64,000 nt of DNA, from assembly GCA_021030905.1 (NCBI GenBank), contig JAGFMI010000005.1:434001-498000 (forward strand). Reading direction: 5' to 3'. A program made the position numbers and the translations under genes. Numbering within the stretch: position 1 is the stretch's first letter; each line of letters begins with the position of its first letter. The notes beneath the pieces were generated by a model that saw nothing but the letters and a program-made list of their open reading frames with translations, did no database searches and had not been told where the DNA came from. Shown here piece by piece: positions 11,932 through 22,321 of this stretch. The stretch is from Pyrenula massariospora. Its lineage: Eukaryota; Ascomycota; Eurotiomycetes; Pyrenulales; Pyrenulaceae.

Positions 11932-13404
11932 ATGGCTGAACAGCACTCGTATCACACGTCTGCCTCTAGCGACGGACACATAGGGCAGTCTTCGAACCCT
12001 ATAGCACCAGAAAGCCAAAGGCCTGCATCGAGGAAGAAAAAATATCGACATGTTGCCGCTCCCCATTCAAAGTCTCGCAGCTCTTGTCTTAGTCACGATG
12101 CTGACTCAACGCCCAGCTTTATTGGCTTCAGGAACCTCATGGTGCTGGTTCTGATCGTCATGAACCTTAGGCTGGTCATGGAGAACTTCATGAAATATGG
12201 GGTGCTTATCTGCATTGGTTGCCACGAATATCGGAGACAAGACATTGTACTGGGCGTATTTCTCTACTCATGTGTGCCAATCCACCTTTTCGTGGCTTAT
12301 TTGGTGGAACTGGTCGCCGCCAAACAAGCGTTGGGGGTCATTGGCCGAAGAAAGAAGACAGATACAATCAACAAAAAGCAAGAGAAGAGAGCCTTCTTGA
12401 CGACATGGCGTCTGATTGCCTCGGTGCATACTCTGAATGTAACCCTCTGTCTGTCGGTGTCAAGCTACTTGGTATTTTACTACATCCACCATCCCGGCAT
12501 TGGCACTATGTGCGAGATCCATGCGGTAGTAGTTTGGCTCAAGATCTGCAGCTATGCCTTCACGAACCGCGACCTACGTCACGCAATGCTTTATCCTGGT
12601 CCAGATTCAGATGTCCCAGAGTTATATGATCAATGTCCATACCCACGCAACATCACTATCCAGAATTTGACGTATTTTTGGTGGGCTCCAACGCTAGTAT
12701 ACCAGCCAGTATATCCTCGGACTACACACATTCGGTGGGGATTCCTGCTAAAACGATTGTTAGAGACAACCGGTCTCTCAGTTTTTATCTGGCTCGCTTC
12801 GGCACAGTACGCTGCCCCGCTGCTGCAGAACTCTGTAGGAATCATCGCGCGGCTGAATGTGGTTAGTATCCTCGAGCGGCTAATGAAGCTATCTACCATA
12901 TCCCTTGTGATTTGGCTCGCAGGTTTCTTCGCTCTATTTCAGTCTTTCTTGAACGCGTTGGCAGAAATCATGCGCTTCGGTGACCGGAATTTCTATGACG
13001 ACTGGTGGAATAGCACAGATCTTAAGCAATATTGGTCGACGTGGAACAAACCTGTTTATTTTTTCATGAGGAGACATGTCTTTTCACCACTAGTTGGGCG
13101 CGGCTGGGGTACTAAGAAAGCAGCTGCCGCTGTATTTATTCTGTCAGGCTTTCTACATGAACTGTTGGTCGGGATACCAACACACAATATACTGGGAGTT
13201 GCTTTTGGCGGCATGGTCTTTCAACTCCTGCTGATAGCTGGTACTGAGCCTCTTAGACGGCTGGAAAATAATACCGGCAAAATCGTTGGGAATTGCATTT
13301 TTTGGGCCAGCTTTTGCTTCGTTGGACAACCAGCTGGGGCACTGATGTATTTCTTCGCTTGGCAGGCGAAGTTCGGTAGTGTAAGTAAGGATCTGCATGA
13401 ATAG
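11932..13404 (+). CDS. diacylglycerol O-acyltransferase 1-like MBOAT enzyme (DGAT1/ARE family)
   Basis: ER membrane acyltransferase that esterifies diacylglycerol (or sterol) with acyl-CoA to make storage lipid. It is a single exon of 490 residues, with about 8-10 hydrophobic segments starting near residue 62. Family marks are APTLVYQPVYPRT near residue 250, the FYDDWWNS motif near 350 (FYxDWWN) and the MBOAT active-site region SGFLHELLVGIP near 405, where His is the catalytic base. DGAT1 and sterol acyltransferases share these; FYDDWWNS and the length lean towards DGAT1. The N-terminus is a hydrophilic, Ser-rich cytosolic tail ending KKKYRHVAAPHSKSRSS. Confidence 0.88.
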   Translation: MAEQHSYHTSASSDGHIGQSSNPIAPESQRPASRKKKYRHVAAPHSKSRSSCLSHDADSTPSFIGFRNLMVLVLIVMNLRLVMENFMKYGVLICIGCHEYRRQDIVLGVFLYSCVPIHLFVAYLVELVAAKQALGVIGRRKKTDTINKKQEKRAFLTTWRLIASVHTLNVTLCLSVSSYLVFYYIHHPGIGTMCEIHAVVVWLKICSYAFTNRDLRHAMLYPGPDSDVPELYDQCPYPRNITIQNLTYFWWAPTLVYQPVYPRTTHIRWGFLLKRLLETTGLSVFIWLASAQYAAPLLQNSVGIIARLNVVSILERLMKLSTISLVIWLAGFFALFQSFLNALAEIMRFGDRNFYDDWWNSTDLKQYWSTWNKPVYFFMRRHVFSPLVGRGWGTKKAAAAVFILSGFLHELLVGIPTHNILGVAFGGMVFQLLLIAGTEPLRRLENNTGKIVGNCIFWASFCFVGQPAGALMYFFAWQAKFGSVSKDLHE

Positions 13405-14008
13405 AGTAACGTCATGTTATACACATATTCCATCTTCGACAAACCTGCAATTAGATACCGACTTAATCGCGCAATTCCTCATTGACCACACGTCTTGAAA
13501 TCCTATTGCTGTGGACTTTAACGCCGAAGCTCGAGCCGCCACACTCTTAGTAAGGGGATCCAAGGCGGTAGCATCAACAGGGACATGAATTGTGGGCCTT
13601 GAACATCTATATTATACCAATCGAGGCTCTCATTAAATATTGTAAAGCTATCAAATGGTCATCTTAGAGACCCTGAACGAGTGCAAGAGAAGAAAAATGG
13701 TGAGCCGAGCCATGTCATGCCAAATCAGATCAGAACAAGCCGTCCAAAAGAGTGCTCTTGCGGCATTTAAGAGTCGCAAACATGAATTTAGATCTGTGCC
13801 GGGTAGAAAGAGATGGTATCAAAGACAAAAGGAGTCAGGACACAATACCGACAACACCAGGCCGCTGAAAGATATCGTACATGTTTCCTGCTGACTTGTA
13901 AAGAATGGATATGCCACCAACGCCCTGCTACATAACCAAGATGCCTCGCCCATTCGAACCCCGAACAGCTGGCTTTGAAGTCCGCCGACCCCTATTTCCT
14001 GCCTCGGA
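13405..14008. other. intergenic, DGAT1-like gene to orphan gene A
   Basis: Contains two convergent 3' ends. A 79-codon plus-strand frame at 13655-13894 has no motif, and I see nothing else. Confidence 0.4.
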
Positions 14009-14464
14009 TCAGTCAGTGTCACTTGATCGATCCAGACGATTTTCTTTTCGAAACTTCTTCTCTTCTATCTCTATGTTTTCGACCATTGTATCCAATTGGA
14101 AAGCGACGATGTTCGGAATCTGTGGCCAATCTCCATTTACGGCCCAATCATCCCAACTTTCGATCAGAACGTCGGCAAGGTCCACGAGATACATACCACC
14201 ATCTGCTACACTCTTCGCGGCAATCAGGATCTTTCTAAGCTCTTTCGCCTCCGCGTTCTCCGGGTCCGGATTCTTACTTCCAAAGTCTGTTGGGGCTTTC
14301 CGGTAGCGCTGCTTGAAGCCACGGATGCGTGTCTTCAGGCTTTTAATGACGTCGAGTCGTACATCAGAACCCAGAAGACCATCCACTTCGTCCCTGTTCT
14401 CGGGAAGCCAATAGTCTCTCTCAAGTTCTTCCAGAGGTGGAAGCTCGACTTCTGCCGCGGTCAT
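14009..14464 (-). CDS. orphan hypothetical protein A (151 aa)
   Basis: I do not recognise the family. The predicted soluble protein is acidic/basic mixed and helix-rich, with no signal peptide or membrane span. Visible features are LPPLEELERDYWLP near the N-terminus, then a basic TRIRGFKQRYRK, ELRKIL, AD-rich helices and a Trp pair (SWDDW, NGDW). A TATA-like TATAAATT lies about 200 bases upstream of the ATG (14664-14671 on this strand), which supports an expressed gene. The same spacing of RxRxFKxR, ELxK, AD and W/DW residues occurs in the neighbouring gene at 15186-15674, so the two look like diverged tandem paralogs. No function is proposed. Confidence 0.5.
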   Translation of the reverse strand: MTAAEVELPPLEELERDYWLPENRDEVDGLLGSDVRLDVIKSLKTRIRGFKQRYRKAPTDFGSKNPDPENAEAKELRKILIAAKSVADGGMYLVDLADVLIESWDDWAVNGDWPQIPNIVAFQLDTMVENIEIEEKKFRKENRLDRSSDTD

Positions 14465-15185
14465 GTTGATTGTCAGTCAAAGTACTGGCTTGGGCGCTTG
14501 CCGGATTCGGAAGTGAGCAAGGTCGACTAATTGGTTCGTCTAATAAAGACGTTTTTGGGAACTAGAAGTAGGAGAAAGTTGATAGAATGTTGGGTAAGCA
14601 CGGTGAACAGATAGTAGGGTTTGATGAAGACGAGACCAGAGTTTCTTGCGTGTGTAGAAGTAGAATTTATATCTTCGACGCATCCTCGATGACTCTTCGG
14701 GGACCTTGGAGACTGTCATCAAGACTGCTGTCGTGAATGCCGCCGTCAACGATAGAGCATTGAACGCAACCATCGAAGTGACCAAAAGCATGCAGGACGA
14801 CGCCATCAGAAAGCATCCGCGCAGACTTGAAGATCAATAGAGCAGCAAAGATGCTTGCAATGAGCAGGAAACAACATGAAGGTTCAAGGTCATGCCCGAA
14901 TTGAATAAAAATGGGACGCAGCTGACTTCCTGCGCTTAGGGACCAGGTTCCTCGTGAAGACGTTGCATGTGAAGCAAGAGAGAAGATTCATACTTAGCTA
15001 TTTGCACACGACTAAACTCCGAGAAGTCACGTCTTCCGTGAAGCAAGTAGGGACATTCGAGTCTTCCAAGTGCAATTTAAGTCACGTAGAGGAATGAGAG
15101 TCATCAAGTCACCGAAACCAAAACCTTCCTCCAGGGAAAAAGCCACCGATGAGGTCCCACCCAGTCAGTTCCAAAGCCCACCCTT
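14465..15185. other. intergenic between the orphan genes A and B
   Basis: Holds the promoter of gene A with a TATAAATT box on the minus strand (14664-14671). An 88-codon minus frame (14540-14806) starts with a hydrophobic stretch, but it overlaps the promoter and I do not accept it as a gene. Confidence 0.4.
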
Positions 15186-15674
15186 TCAGCGTTCAACTTT
15201 CTGGGTGCTTGCTGTTGTGATTACGTCGTGCCCATCACTGCCAGTCAACCATGAACCGTTCTCCACCTTGTCTAGTCTGTCGTGGAGGGCTTCGATCTTC
15301 ATAAGCTCATTCTTAACATTTTTGACATTCCACTTCCAGTCTTTGGATCCGACTGACACTTCATACCATTTCGACGGATAGAATTCCCTATTAATATCGT
15401 CGGCGATATCTTTCATATCGTAAGCGTCGGCCAGCTGTTCGAGATTGTACCAATATTTCTTGAGCTCCTCCCGATCCAGACGCTCATCGACCTTTCCATC
15501 GACATTGCCAGTCATCAGGCGGTATTTGAAGTTTCTGAAGCGCATCTGGAGATTATGAAGATAGGAGCCTCGACGTGTAGGGTGGCGACTAAGAAGCGTC
15601 AAGTGGTTTTCGGCGTAGTCGTCGTCCAGGATAGGGTACGTTGCTTCAAACGCTCGTCGAGCTTCTGAAGGCAT
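15186..15674 (-). CDS. orphan hypothetical protein B (162 aa)
   Basis: Unrecognised soluble protein, helix-rich and charged. Features: LLSRHPTRRGSYLHNL, a basic MRFRNFKYRL, ELKKYWYNLEQLADAYD, ADDINREFYPSKWY, KDWKWNVKNVKNELMKIE. The start is the ATG of MPSEARRAF; the frame upstream of it lacks an ATG. A pyrimidine-rich CACTCTAG just before the ATG could be a 3' splice site, so a short upstream exon cannot be excluded. It shares motif spacing with gene A 720 bases away (RxRxFKxR, then ELxK, AD, W and DW positions), suggesting tandem duplication followed by strong divergence. Confidence 0.5.
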   Translation of the reverse strand: MPSEARRAFEATYPILDDDYAENHLTLLSRHPTRRGSYLHNLQMRFRNFKYRLMTGNVDGKVDERLDREELKKYWYNLEQLADAYDMKDIADDINREFYPSKWYEVSVGSKDWKWNVKNVKNELMKIEALHDRLDKVENGSWLTGSDGHDVITTASTQKVER

Positions 15675-16767
15675 ACAGGCTAGAGTGCGGAACAGAAATG
15701 TGTTTAAGCAAGTCAGCCTATCCAACGAGTGCAAGTTGATGGAAATAGGTAGCCAAAATAAGCAAGATCAGGAATGAAATTTAGAGGTTTTCATTGCCAG
15801 CAAGAGCGTTCAATCGCTAAGGGGTGATAGCTTTAGCCAGATTCTACGGAGGAGCAGATATCTATAGGCATTGCAAGTCACGTTTAAAAAATCACCACGA
15901 CAGTCATGTGCCCAATAGCGACAAAACGAGTGATCTCTCAAATAGCTCGCAAAGATCAGCAGCATGATCATTCCTGACCATGATGGTCTCCAGACAGGGA
16001 GGTTCGCCAGTGAAGACAGACGAAATCACCGACTTCTCTTTGTCGCATATCCTCGTTGCGCCATCGGCACAGCGTCACTCCTGAATAGTGAGCAATAAAG
16101 GTAGCGAAAATACTTTGATTCCAAAGATTGTCCGAGCCTCACTCATTAAGCCGTACACCTGTTGTTCCTTTATTTGAGTAGCGTGCATACTGCCCTCGTG
16201 TTGCAGAGACAGGGAGATCCAGACTGTGGACTTCAATCTTCCTCTGCACATGATACTTCAATTTAAAAAGATTCAAAAGCTTGGGATTTTAAAGACTGGA
16301 ATACCTGTAGCCGAGTATCAATTAATAGGATCGTTTGCAGCTCTCCACCAAGATGGCGTGCTTGCCAAGACCGGCGTCTAGCAGCGCTTACGGCGCTGAA
16401 GGAAGCCACCAGGTTGCCGTTTCTACATAAATCTTTTGCGGCTTTTGCCGGATGTTGCCGGTGTTTCTTTCTTTCTTGAATCTCGCGCTTTATTCTCTAT
16501 CTAGAAATCTCGTACATTTGGATTGGGAAGAGTGATCCTTGTGTCTGCAAACGAGCAATAATGTGACGCACTAACGGGAAGATTTACCTCCCGAACTCCG
16601 GCTGTTTCGTCCGATTTTTCCTACGTTGCCTTCCCCGTTCACCGACTTGAGCATTGCTTTTCTTCTTTCAAAAGTTCCCTTTCTCTCTTTAGATCTCCTC
16701 GCCATCGTACCCGCAGTGCTCTTTGACCTTTGCATTGCCATTCTCTATCCAGGCGTCCCTCACCAAG
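15675..16767. other. long intergenic region upstream of the MGST3-like gene
   Basis: About 1.1 kb without a supported gene. It holds the promoter of orphan gene B at its left and of the MAPEG gene at its right; the last 150 bases are strongly pyrimidine-rich. TTGCCG recurs three times around 16410-16462. Confidence 0.4.
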
Positions 16768-17415
16768 ATGTCAATTCAGATCTCTGTTCCGCCGCAGTAT
16801 GGGTACGTAACAAAACCCGATAGTTCTATCCTATGTCCCCAAGAGTGAAGTACAAGCTCTATGGGCAATTTTCCAAGCCACTTAAGCTAGCCACTTTTCT
16901 CTTGCCCGCAGCAAGCTCTACCTTCATCTCCTTAGGCCTCCCTCCAGTCAGCAACAAATCTAACCTCGTTCGTCTGCCCCAACAGATACGTCCTCGGCCT
17001 CTGTACTATCGGCTTTCCTCTCCTCGGCCAATTCCACGCCACCACAGTTGGCCGCTTGCGTGGCCCAGCTAAAGTTCCCTATCCAAACGCCTACGCCACG
17101 CCCGATCAGGTCAAGGCCTCCGCCGAGGCTTACAAGTTCAACTGCGCTCAGCGAGCCCATGGACAATTGCTGGAGCGTATGCCCCATACCATGGCGATGA
17201 TGTTGGTCGCGGGGCTGAAGTATCCGGTTGTCACCACGGGCCTGGGTGCCGCGTGGATGTTCTTTAGGGCGCTGTATGCCTATGGATACATAACAAGCCA
17301 GCCCGGAACCAAAGGTGGGGCAAGGAGAATGGGGACGCCGTATTACTTTGCGGAAATCGGCTTGATGATTCTTTGTGGGATGACGGCTTATGGGATTGCG
17401 ATAGGGGGTACTTAA
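16768..17415 (+). CDS. MAPEG family protein, microsomal glutathione S-transferase 3-like
   Basis: Integral membrane enzyme of the MAPEG family; MGST3-type members conjugate glutathione or reduce lipid peroxides in ER/outer mitochondrial membranes. 154 residues, exons 16768-16802 and 16986-17415. The junction rebuilds PPQYGYVLGL, which is the conserved start of MGST3-like proteins. Marks: four hydrophobic segments, AEAYKFNCAQRAHGQLLE near residue 55 (the FNCxQRAHQ signature), RALYAYGY near 110 and a C-terminal FAEIGLMILCGMTAYG. The 183-nt intron is the longest coding intron I accepted in the window. The usual length of the family is 140-160. Confidence 0.88.
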
Positions 17416-18165
17416 CGAAGTCAATGGTTGAAGTATAGATATGGGAAGAGTGGTTTAATGAGCTGGGAAGGACCGTATAGATGGAAAATTTGATATTGGG
17501 TGTAGCGAAACTCCGTCGTCTAAAGATAGGCCACTAGTCAGATCATCCAAACTGCAGTCGCTATGCCGTCACACCTCCCAAGCCTTGCGCTGTAATGCTG
17601 CAAAGAATTATCTATCTCGAGACTTAAGGCAAGCCGGAAAAGCATTTGCTTTTTCGAGACGTGCTCAATTTTAGCGTGTGCCAGCGCCGAAAAGCAGCGG
17701 CCGCCAGGAGTCGCACGACCGCGAGTTGAGCCCTGAGAAGGACCGCTCCACTCAAGTGAGCAAGTCACTAGCCTTATTCAGCCGTGTCCATAATCGCCAT
17801 CCACCAGAGGCATTTCCGGGTGGCCCGCCAGATCCTTTAGCGCATGAAAGACTGGCCTCTGAGAAACTGCCCGACTTTGTTCGCCCCCTACGGCCTACGG
17901 ATGGGATGGGTCTGGTCGGCTGTGGCCCACCATCTGATGCGAAACGTTCGGTACGACTACTGCAAGGCATGCTAGGATTTGATTGTGCGGATTTAAACCC
18001 CGTGAGCATCAAAGCTTTCCATTTTGATCTATAGTGCGGCACGTTCTACGGCTATGCAGATGCAGATGCAGCTCCCCATGCGCCTGGCCATAGGTGCTTT
18101 TTCTCACCAAATGAAAGAGTACACTTTTTCTGAACAAGATCCCGAAATGAGTTTCAATGCAAAGT
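17416..18165. other. convergent intergenic region, MGST3-like gene and GMPPA-like gene
   Basis: 750 bases between two converging stop codons. Frames at 17678-18034 (+) and 17752-18042 (-) overlap each other and lack motifs. Nothing else is seen. Confidence 0.4.
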
Positions 18166-19646
18166 CTACATGATGACCTCGTTGGCAACATCCTGTGCAC
18201 AGCGTCAGACGTTCCAATGGAAAATAGATCAATGAGGAACTTACCCTCTTCAGCTCCTTGTTCGGCAAACAAACGCAATTCTGCACGCGCACCTCGTCCG
18301 CGACGCCGCATTCCTTCCCAAGGATGGTGATGCTTTGCACCTTGACACCATTTTTGATGATGCTGGTCGTGTGGGAGCTAACAGGAGTTGGAGTACCCTC
18401 CACTCTCGCCCAGGCCCCAACTTGACTGTTCCATCCAATGATTGAATGCAAAACGCAGGCATCGTGCTTGATCTCCGAGTCTTCAAGGACGATCGAGTCT
18501 TTCACACGTGCGCCTGCACCGACGATAGCTCTAGGGCCTATGGACACGTTCGGGCCCAGTTTAGCGGTTGGGTCGACCTCGGCTGTCGGATGGATGTACA
18601 CCGGGGGTACAATAGTAGCAGAAGGTGCAGCGAGCTCTTCGGACTGAGATTGGAACGCTTTCTGGAGGTAGAGGGCATTTGCGGGGACGGCGGAGCCGGC
18701 AGTCTTGATCTGGCGCCAGAAGTCTTTCGTCTCGAGAACGTAGAATCTATTAGAGTCTGCGAGGTCAGACAGAATGTCTTGCTCCAGTCTTAGAATTTCG
18801 TTTCTTCGTCCCTCTTCATCCGGCTGCTCTGCGACGAAGGATGATTCAAGGTTTTCCGATGATGGATATGAAAGAATTCGAGGACGGTCAGTACGCCGAT
18901 TGATGGCGCTGCGGATGGAGGGGAAGATGCATTCGGTTGCGAAGAGGTATACACCACAATTTATGAGGTTGGAGATGTGTGATTCTGGCTTCTCCACGTA
19001 GTGGAGAACTCTCTTTGTTTCAGGGTCGGAGACCACACACCCAAAGTTGGTGGCGGCCTCGTTGCTGACGCGAGTTCCAAGAATGACTGCCTCTGCCTCC
19101 TTCTCTTCAAATAGCTTGAGCATTTCTGTAAGGGGAAATGAGCAGCAAACATCTGCATTGAGGACAAAAAATCGATCTGGCCGCCCCTTGAGAATGGCAT
19201 CGCGGAAGTGGTATAGACCCCCTGCAGTGCCCAGAGCTTTGTACTCGCGGAGGTACTGCAAGCGTATTTGGGGAAATTCTCTGGCTGAATCTTTTATGAA
19301 GTCTCGAAAGACGCTCTCTTCGTAGTAGCCGACCAATATGACCTCTTTGATTCCTGGCACCTTGGTCACGGCTTTTAAGCAGTGCCATATGATGGGGTGT
19401 CCAGCAACGTCGAATAGCGGCTAGAAAACAACGAAAGGTTAGATACGAGCTCGAGTTGAGGGACGCTGGCATTCTGCGCATACTTTAGGAACGTCAAGAG
19501 ATAATGGTCTGAACCTGGTTCCTCTCGAAGGGCCCCCGACCTATCGTATACATTAGCCATAGAGCTCGCTGGTGAGAAATTCTGCATACAAGAATGACAG
19601 CTTTCGTAGCGGCTTGAGCGCCATTGCGAACTGGAACTTGAAGCAT
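18166..19646 (-). CDS. mannose-1-phosphate guanylyltransferase alpha-like protein (GMPPA family)
   Basis: Sugar nucleotidyltransferase, cytosolic, of the branch that regulates or supports GDP-mannose synthesis for glycosylation and cell wall. 438 residues from four exons (in gene order): 19590-19646, 19484-19540, 18245-19420 and 18166-18192. Exons 1-3 join to give TKAVILVGGPSRGTRF and RPLSLDVPKPLF, the nucleotide-binding loop of GMPPA (its altered GGPSRGTRF differs from the GGxGTRL of catalytic GMPPB). Further marks are FVLNADVCCSFPL near 130 and a C-terminal left-handed beta-helix of hexapeptides (VYIHPTAEVDPTAKLGPNVSIG). The last exon is only 27 nt and restores the canonical end DVANEVIM. 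The N-terminal ATG is the one that keeps the frame; a further upstream exon is possible. Confidence 0.9.
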
Positions 19647-20871
19647 TTCTGGTACACTGCATAAAAATTCGACAATATTCGATACCTTCTTGACGGTTAG
19701 AAATATGAGAGAGCTTAAAGCCTTGTAAGAAAACCATGGGACAGCTGTAAGAAAGTCAGGTCCAACACGGGGTGGGGCCGGTTTTACGCGCCAAAAGACC
19801 AGAAAGAAATCTGGATCGACTTTATTCTACTTTAGGATCAACATGAGGCCGCTTCATGCTCAGCTGTATGATTTAATGTATATCCTAACACTTACGGTCG
19901 ATCTTAGTTATTTTAAAACGTAAATATTTTATTGCAGGACAAAGAATATAAGATACATGGGCTACCGTATCTATAACCGTCAGGATGGCGGAGGGCATCC
20001 TGCGACAACAAATTGTTATCAAGCCCGACTTATTCAATACACTTCAATATCATTGACATTGCTAAATTAAATTGCCTGCAAATTTCAGGGGAATCTTCGG
20101 CGATGATCGAGAGCAAATCCCTATCCTTAACGGAGATGGCACAGGTTGCTGGCTACAGTGCTCGATCGATCAGACGAGTTCGCTCAAACCTTCGCGCCTG
20201 CGAAGTGTCCAAGGCTCAAACAAATCGAGTGAGATGCCACCAATCGATCACAACGCTGATGCTCGACGCTTTCCGTGGCAGCTTGCTTGAATACCTAGAA
20301 CAATAATACCTGGGAGAGATAGGAGCCTCCTTGCGAAACAACTTCGATATCGAGGTGGCTAGGTCGAAAATCAGTAAGAGTCCTACTAGTCGGACCCATC
20401 AATTTCCCCTGTCATAAGAGATGAACGGACGGCCACGGGGGCCTGTACTCCTAAGGCAAGTTAGCCAGGCTCAACCAGGAAAAGACGCAGCATATGTCCC
20501 TATATGTTCGACCCATAAGACGGACTTGGGTACTGTCTTCTGCGCCGTTTGCTTGGTCGATGCAGAATACTCACAGCTTCCCCGCCTTCCGGTTCCTGAT
20601 GAGTCAGAAACCGAAAGCCATCTCGCTCTTAGCAGTAAGTCATGTATAACATAGCCGTTAAGCTAATTGAAGGACAGCGATCTGATATGGCGCCTTATTG
20701 GGACTGGAAGTGTGATACATCTGACACCAGAAATGAGCCATAGAATTTGAGTTCGATCTCTGCCTGTCCCGTTCTATGATGTGTATTTAGGATATTCCCT
20801 TGCTATGTATCGGCCTCTTAGAGCTGACGGAGAGGCAAACTTAGCCGCGTTAGAGGATCTTCCTTACAAAC
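19647..20871. other. AT-rich intergenic region between GMPPA-like and thioesterase genes
   Basis: About 1.2 kb. The stretch 19870-20080 is AT-rich. A 97-codon plus frame at 20013-20306 has no motif. A possible two-exon small gene at 20421-20743 is listed separately. Confidence 0.4.
20421..20743 (+). CDS. possible small hypothetical protein (two exons, 94 aa)
   Basis: Low-confidence model: exons 20421-20634 and 20673-20743, joined across a 38-nt GTAAGT...AG intron with a GCTAAT branch-like site. The product contains a Cys cluster (ICSTHKTDLGTVFCAVCLVD) but matches no family I know. An intron of 38 nt is short even for fungi, and the gene could equally be chance. Confidence 0.2.
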
Positions 20872-21686
20872 TCATATCTTTGACTCCACGGGCCTTTTAT
20901 CACCTTTAGACCTTGGATGCTCGCGATCCCACTTTTCCTTTGACATCCTCGCAGTCTCCGACTTCTTCGTGAAACCATCGTATAGCCTCTGCCAACCGCC
21001 CCCGACTGTGCGGATATCGATCCGTCGACCGGTTTTAGCATCCATGTACACTGAGAAACCCTTTACCTCAGCGACAATAGCCTGCTGCTTGAGTGAAAAG
21101 AGAGATGTTGTCCCATTATTGCGATCGGGATCAATGTGATCCTGTCGATATGCCGCAATAAGCTAGTTCTCAATCAGCAAATCCGCCCATATAACGTAAG
21201 TTGCTCTCGCTCAGTTCGTTGTCTATTACTTGTCCCACCCCAAATGAACTACTGCTCACGATTGAGGAAGCGAAGAAAACTCACCGAGTCGGGATACTTA
21301 ACCTGCCGCTTAATGTCCAGCTCATATTTACGGACCACTGGCATCACGCTCTTACCGAGAATCATGTCGTTGTACTCCTGCTCGTTCAGAAAACCGTCAT
21401 AACTCTCCATGACCCGGTGGAAGGCGGTGCCGAGAAATTGCATGTATTTGGAATGCGTGACGTGGTTGAATGGATCCTGATCCTCAGCCCAGAGTACTCC
21501 GTGCTCAACCATAGTGGCTGGGTCGTAGCCCATAGCTTCGAGGGTAGATAGGGCACGAGCGCGGAGAGGCGCATATGGGTCTGTATTGGGATGGGGGCTA
21601 GGAGCTCCGGTGCGCGAATAAGGGGAGTTGTAGGCCGACTCGGCCAGGCGAGAGGGAGAACATTTGGCAGATTGGTCGTTGGCCAT
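20872..21686 (-). CDS. hotdog-fold thioesterase family protein
   Basis: Predicted acyl-CoA thioesterase of the 4-hydroxybenzoyl-CoA thioesterase type, 230 residues; exons in gene order 21285-21686 and 20872-21162. The hotdog core begins with EHGVLWAEDQDPFNHVTHS, where the DxxxHVTH element follows the active-site Asp pattern, then KYMQFLGTAFHRVME (central helix). The splice junction rebuilds KYPDSLIAAYRQDHIDPDRN, as in fungal homologs. The C-terminal part has QQAIVAEVKGFSVYMDAKTG and GGGWQRLYDGF. The N-terminal 50 residues could be a mitochondrial presequence (Ser/Arg-rich), but this is not clear. I chose the ATG of MANDQS; upstream in-frame codons include no ATG. Confidence 0.85.
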
Positions 21687-22321
21687 TGATGAGAGCAGCA
21701 CCTATGCTCGGTATTCGGTTTGCAGCTGGCGATCCGGGTTGCTGCAAGTAGGCTCAACCTGGATGTTTGGTGACCAAGGGCGGAGAATATATGAAGACAT
21801 CGCCCTCAGATTATGTCTCAGTGATCAAACTAAATAATGACCAATGCATCGGCTAGCATTCTTCTGCTCCAAGAGCGTCTCGCCGACGCGGCGGCCTTGG
21901 CACTTGTATATGTTTTATTTCTGCGTAACATATGGGAAGGGAGAGACTGTAATTCCTAGTATTCTCTTTATCGGAAGGAAACGGATCACGATACAGCTTG
22001 TGTGCTGCAGAAACCTCCTTAGAGATTGCTACTAGAAGTTTGTCACATACTTACCTCCCTACCTACCTAGGTGTAGAGGGTCTATTTTGTAGGAAGATAC
22101 CGACATCCCTCATGACAATTTAACCGATAGTAGAAAGGTGCGGGAGAAGTCCGCTTAACCATTCCAAGACAAGCGTATGCCATTATTGAGTCAGGTACCG
22201 CACAGTGCTGCAGCTCTCCGCGGGGAGCAAAGAAAGCGTGAGATGAGTCAACCCAAGGGGTAGAAATAGCTTTCAAGGCCGCCATCACCCTCTCAATCCT
22301 GTCTAAAACTCATTTGCAATC
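21687..22321. promoter_or_regulatory. divergent promoter region, thioesterase and lysyl-tRNA synthetase
   Basis: 635 bases between two head-to-head ATGs, serving both genes. A short CCTACCTACCTAGG run occurs near 22057-22071. No coding frame is supported. Confidence 0.5.

Noticed and set aside
13940-13975. B-box-like GGGGTTCGAAT on the minus strand
   Set aside because: The T-stem does not pair and no A box precedes it.
14540-14806. 88-codon minus frame with hydrophobic start (MASSCMLLVTSM)
   Set aside because: It overlaps the TATA box and presumed leader of orphan gene A, and no splice join to gene A is visible.
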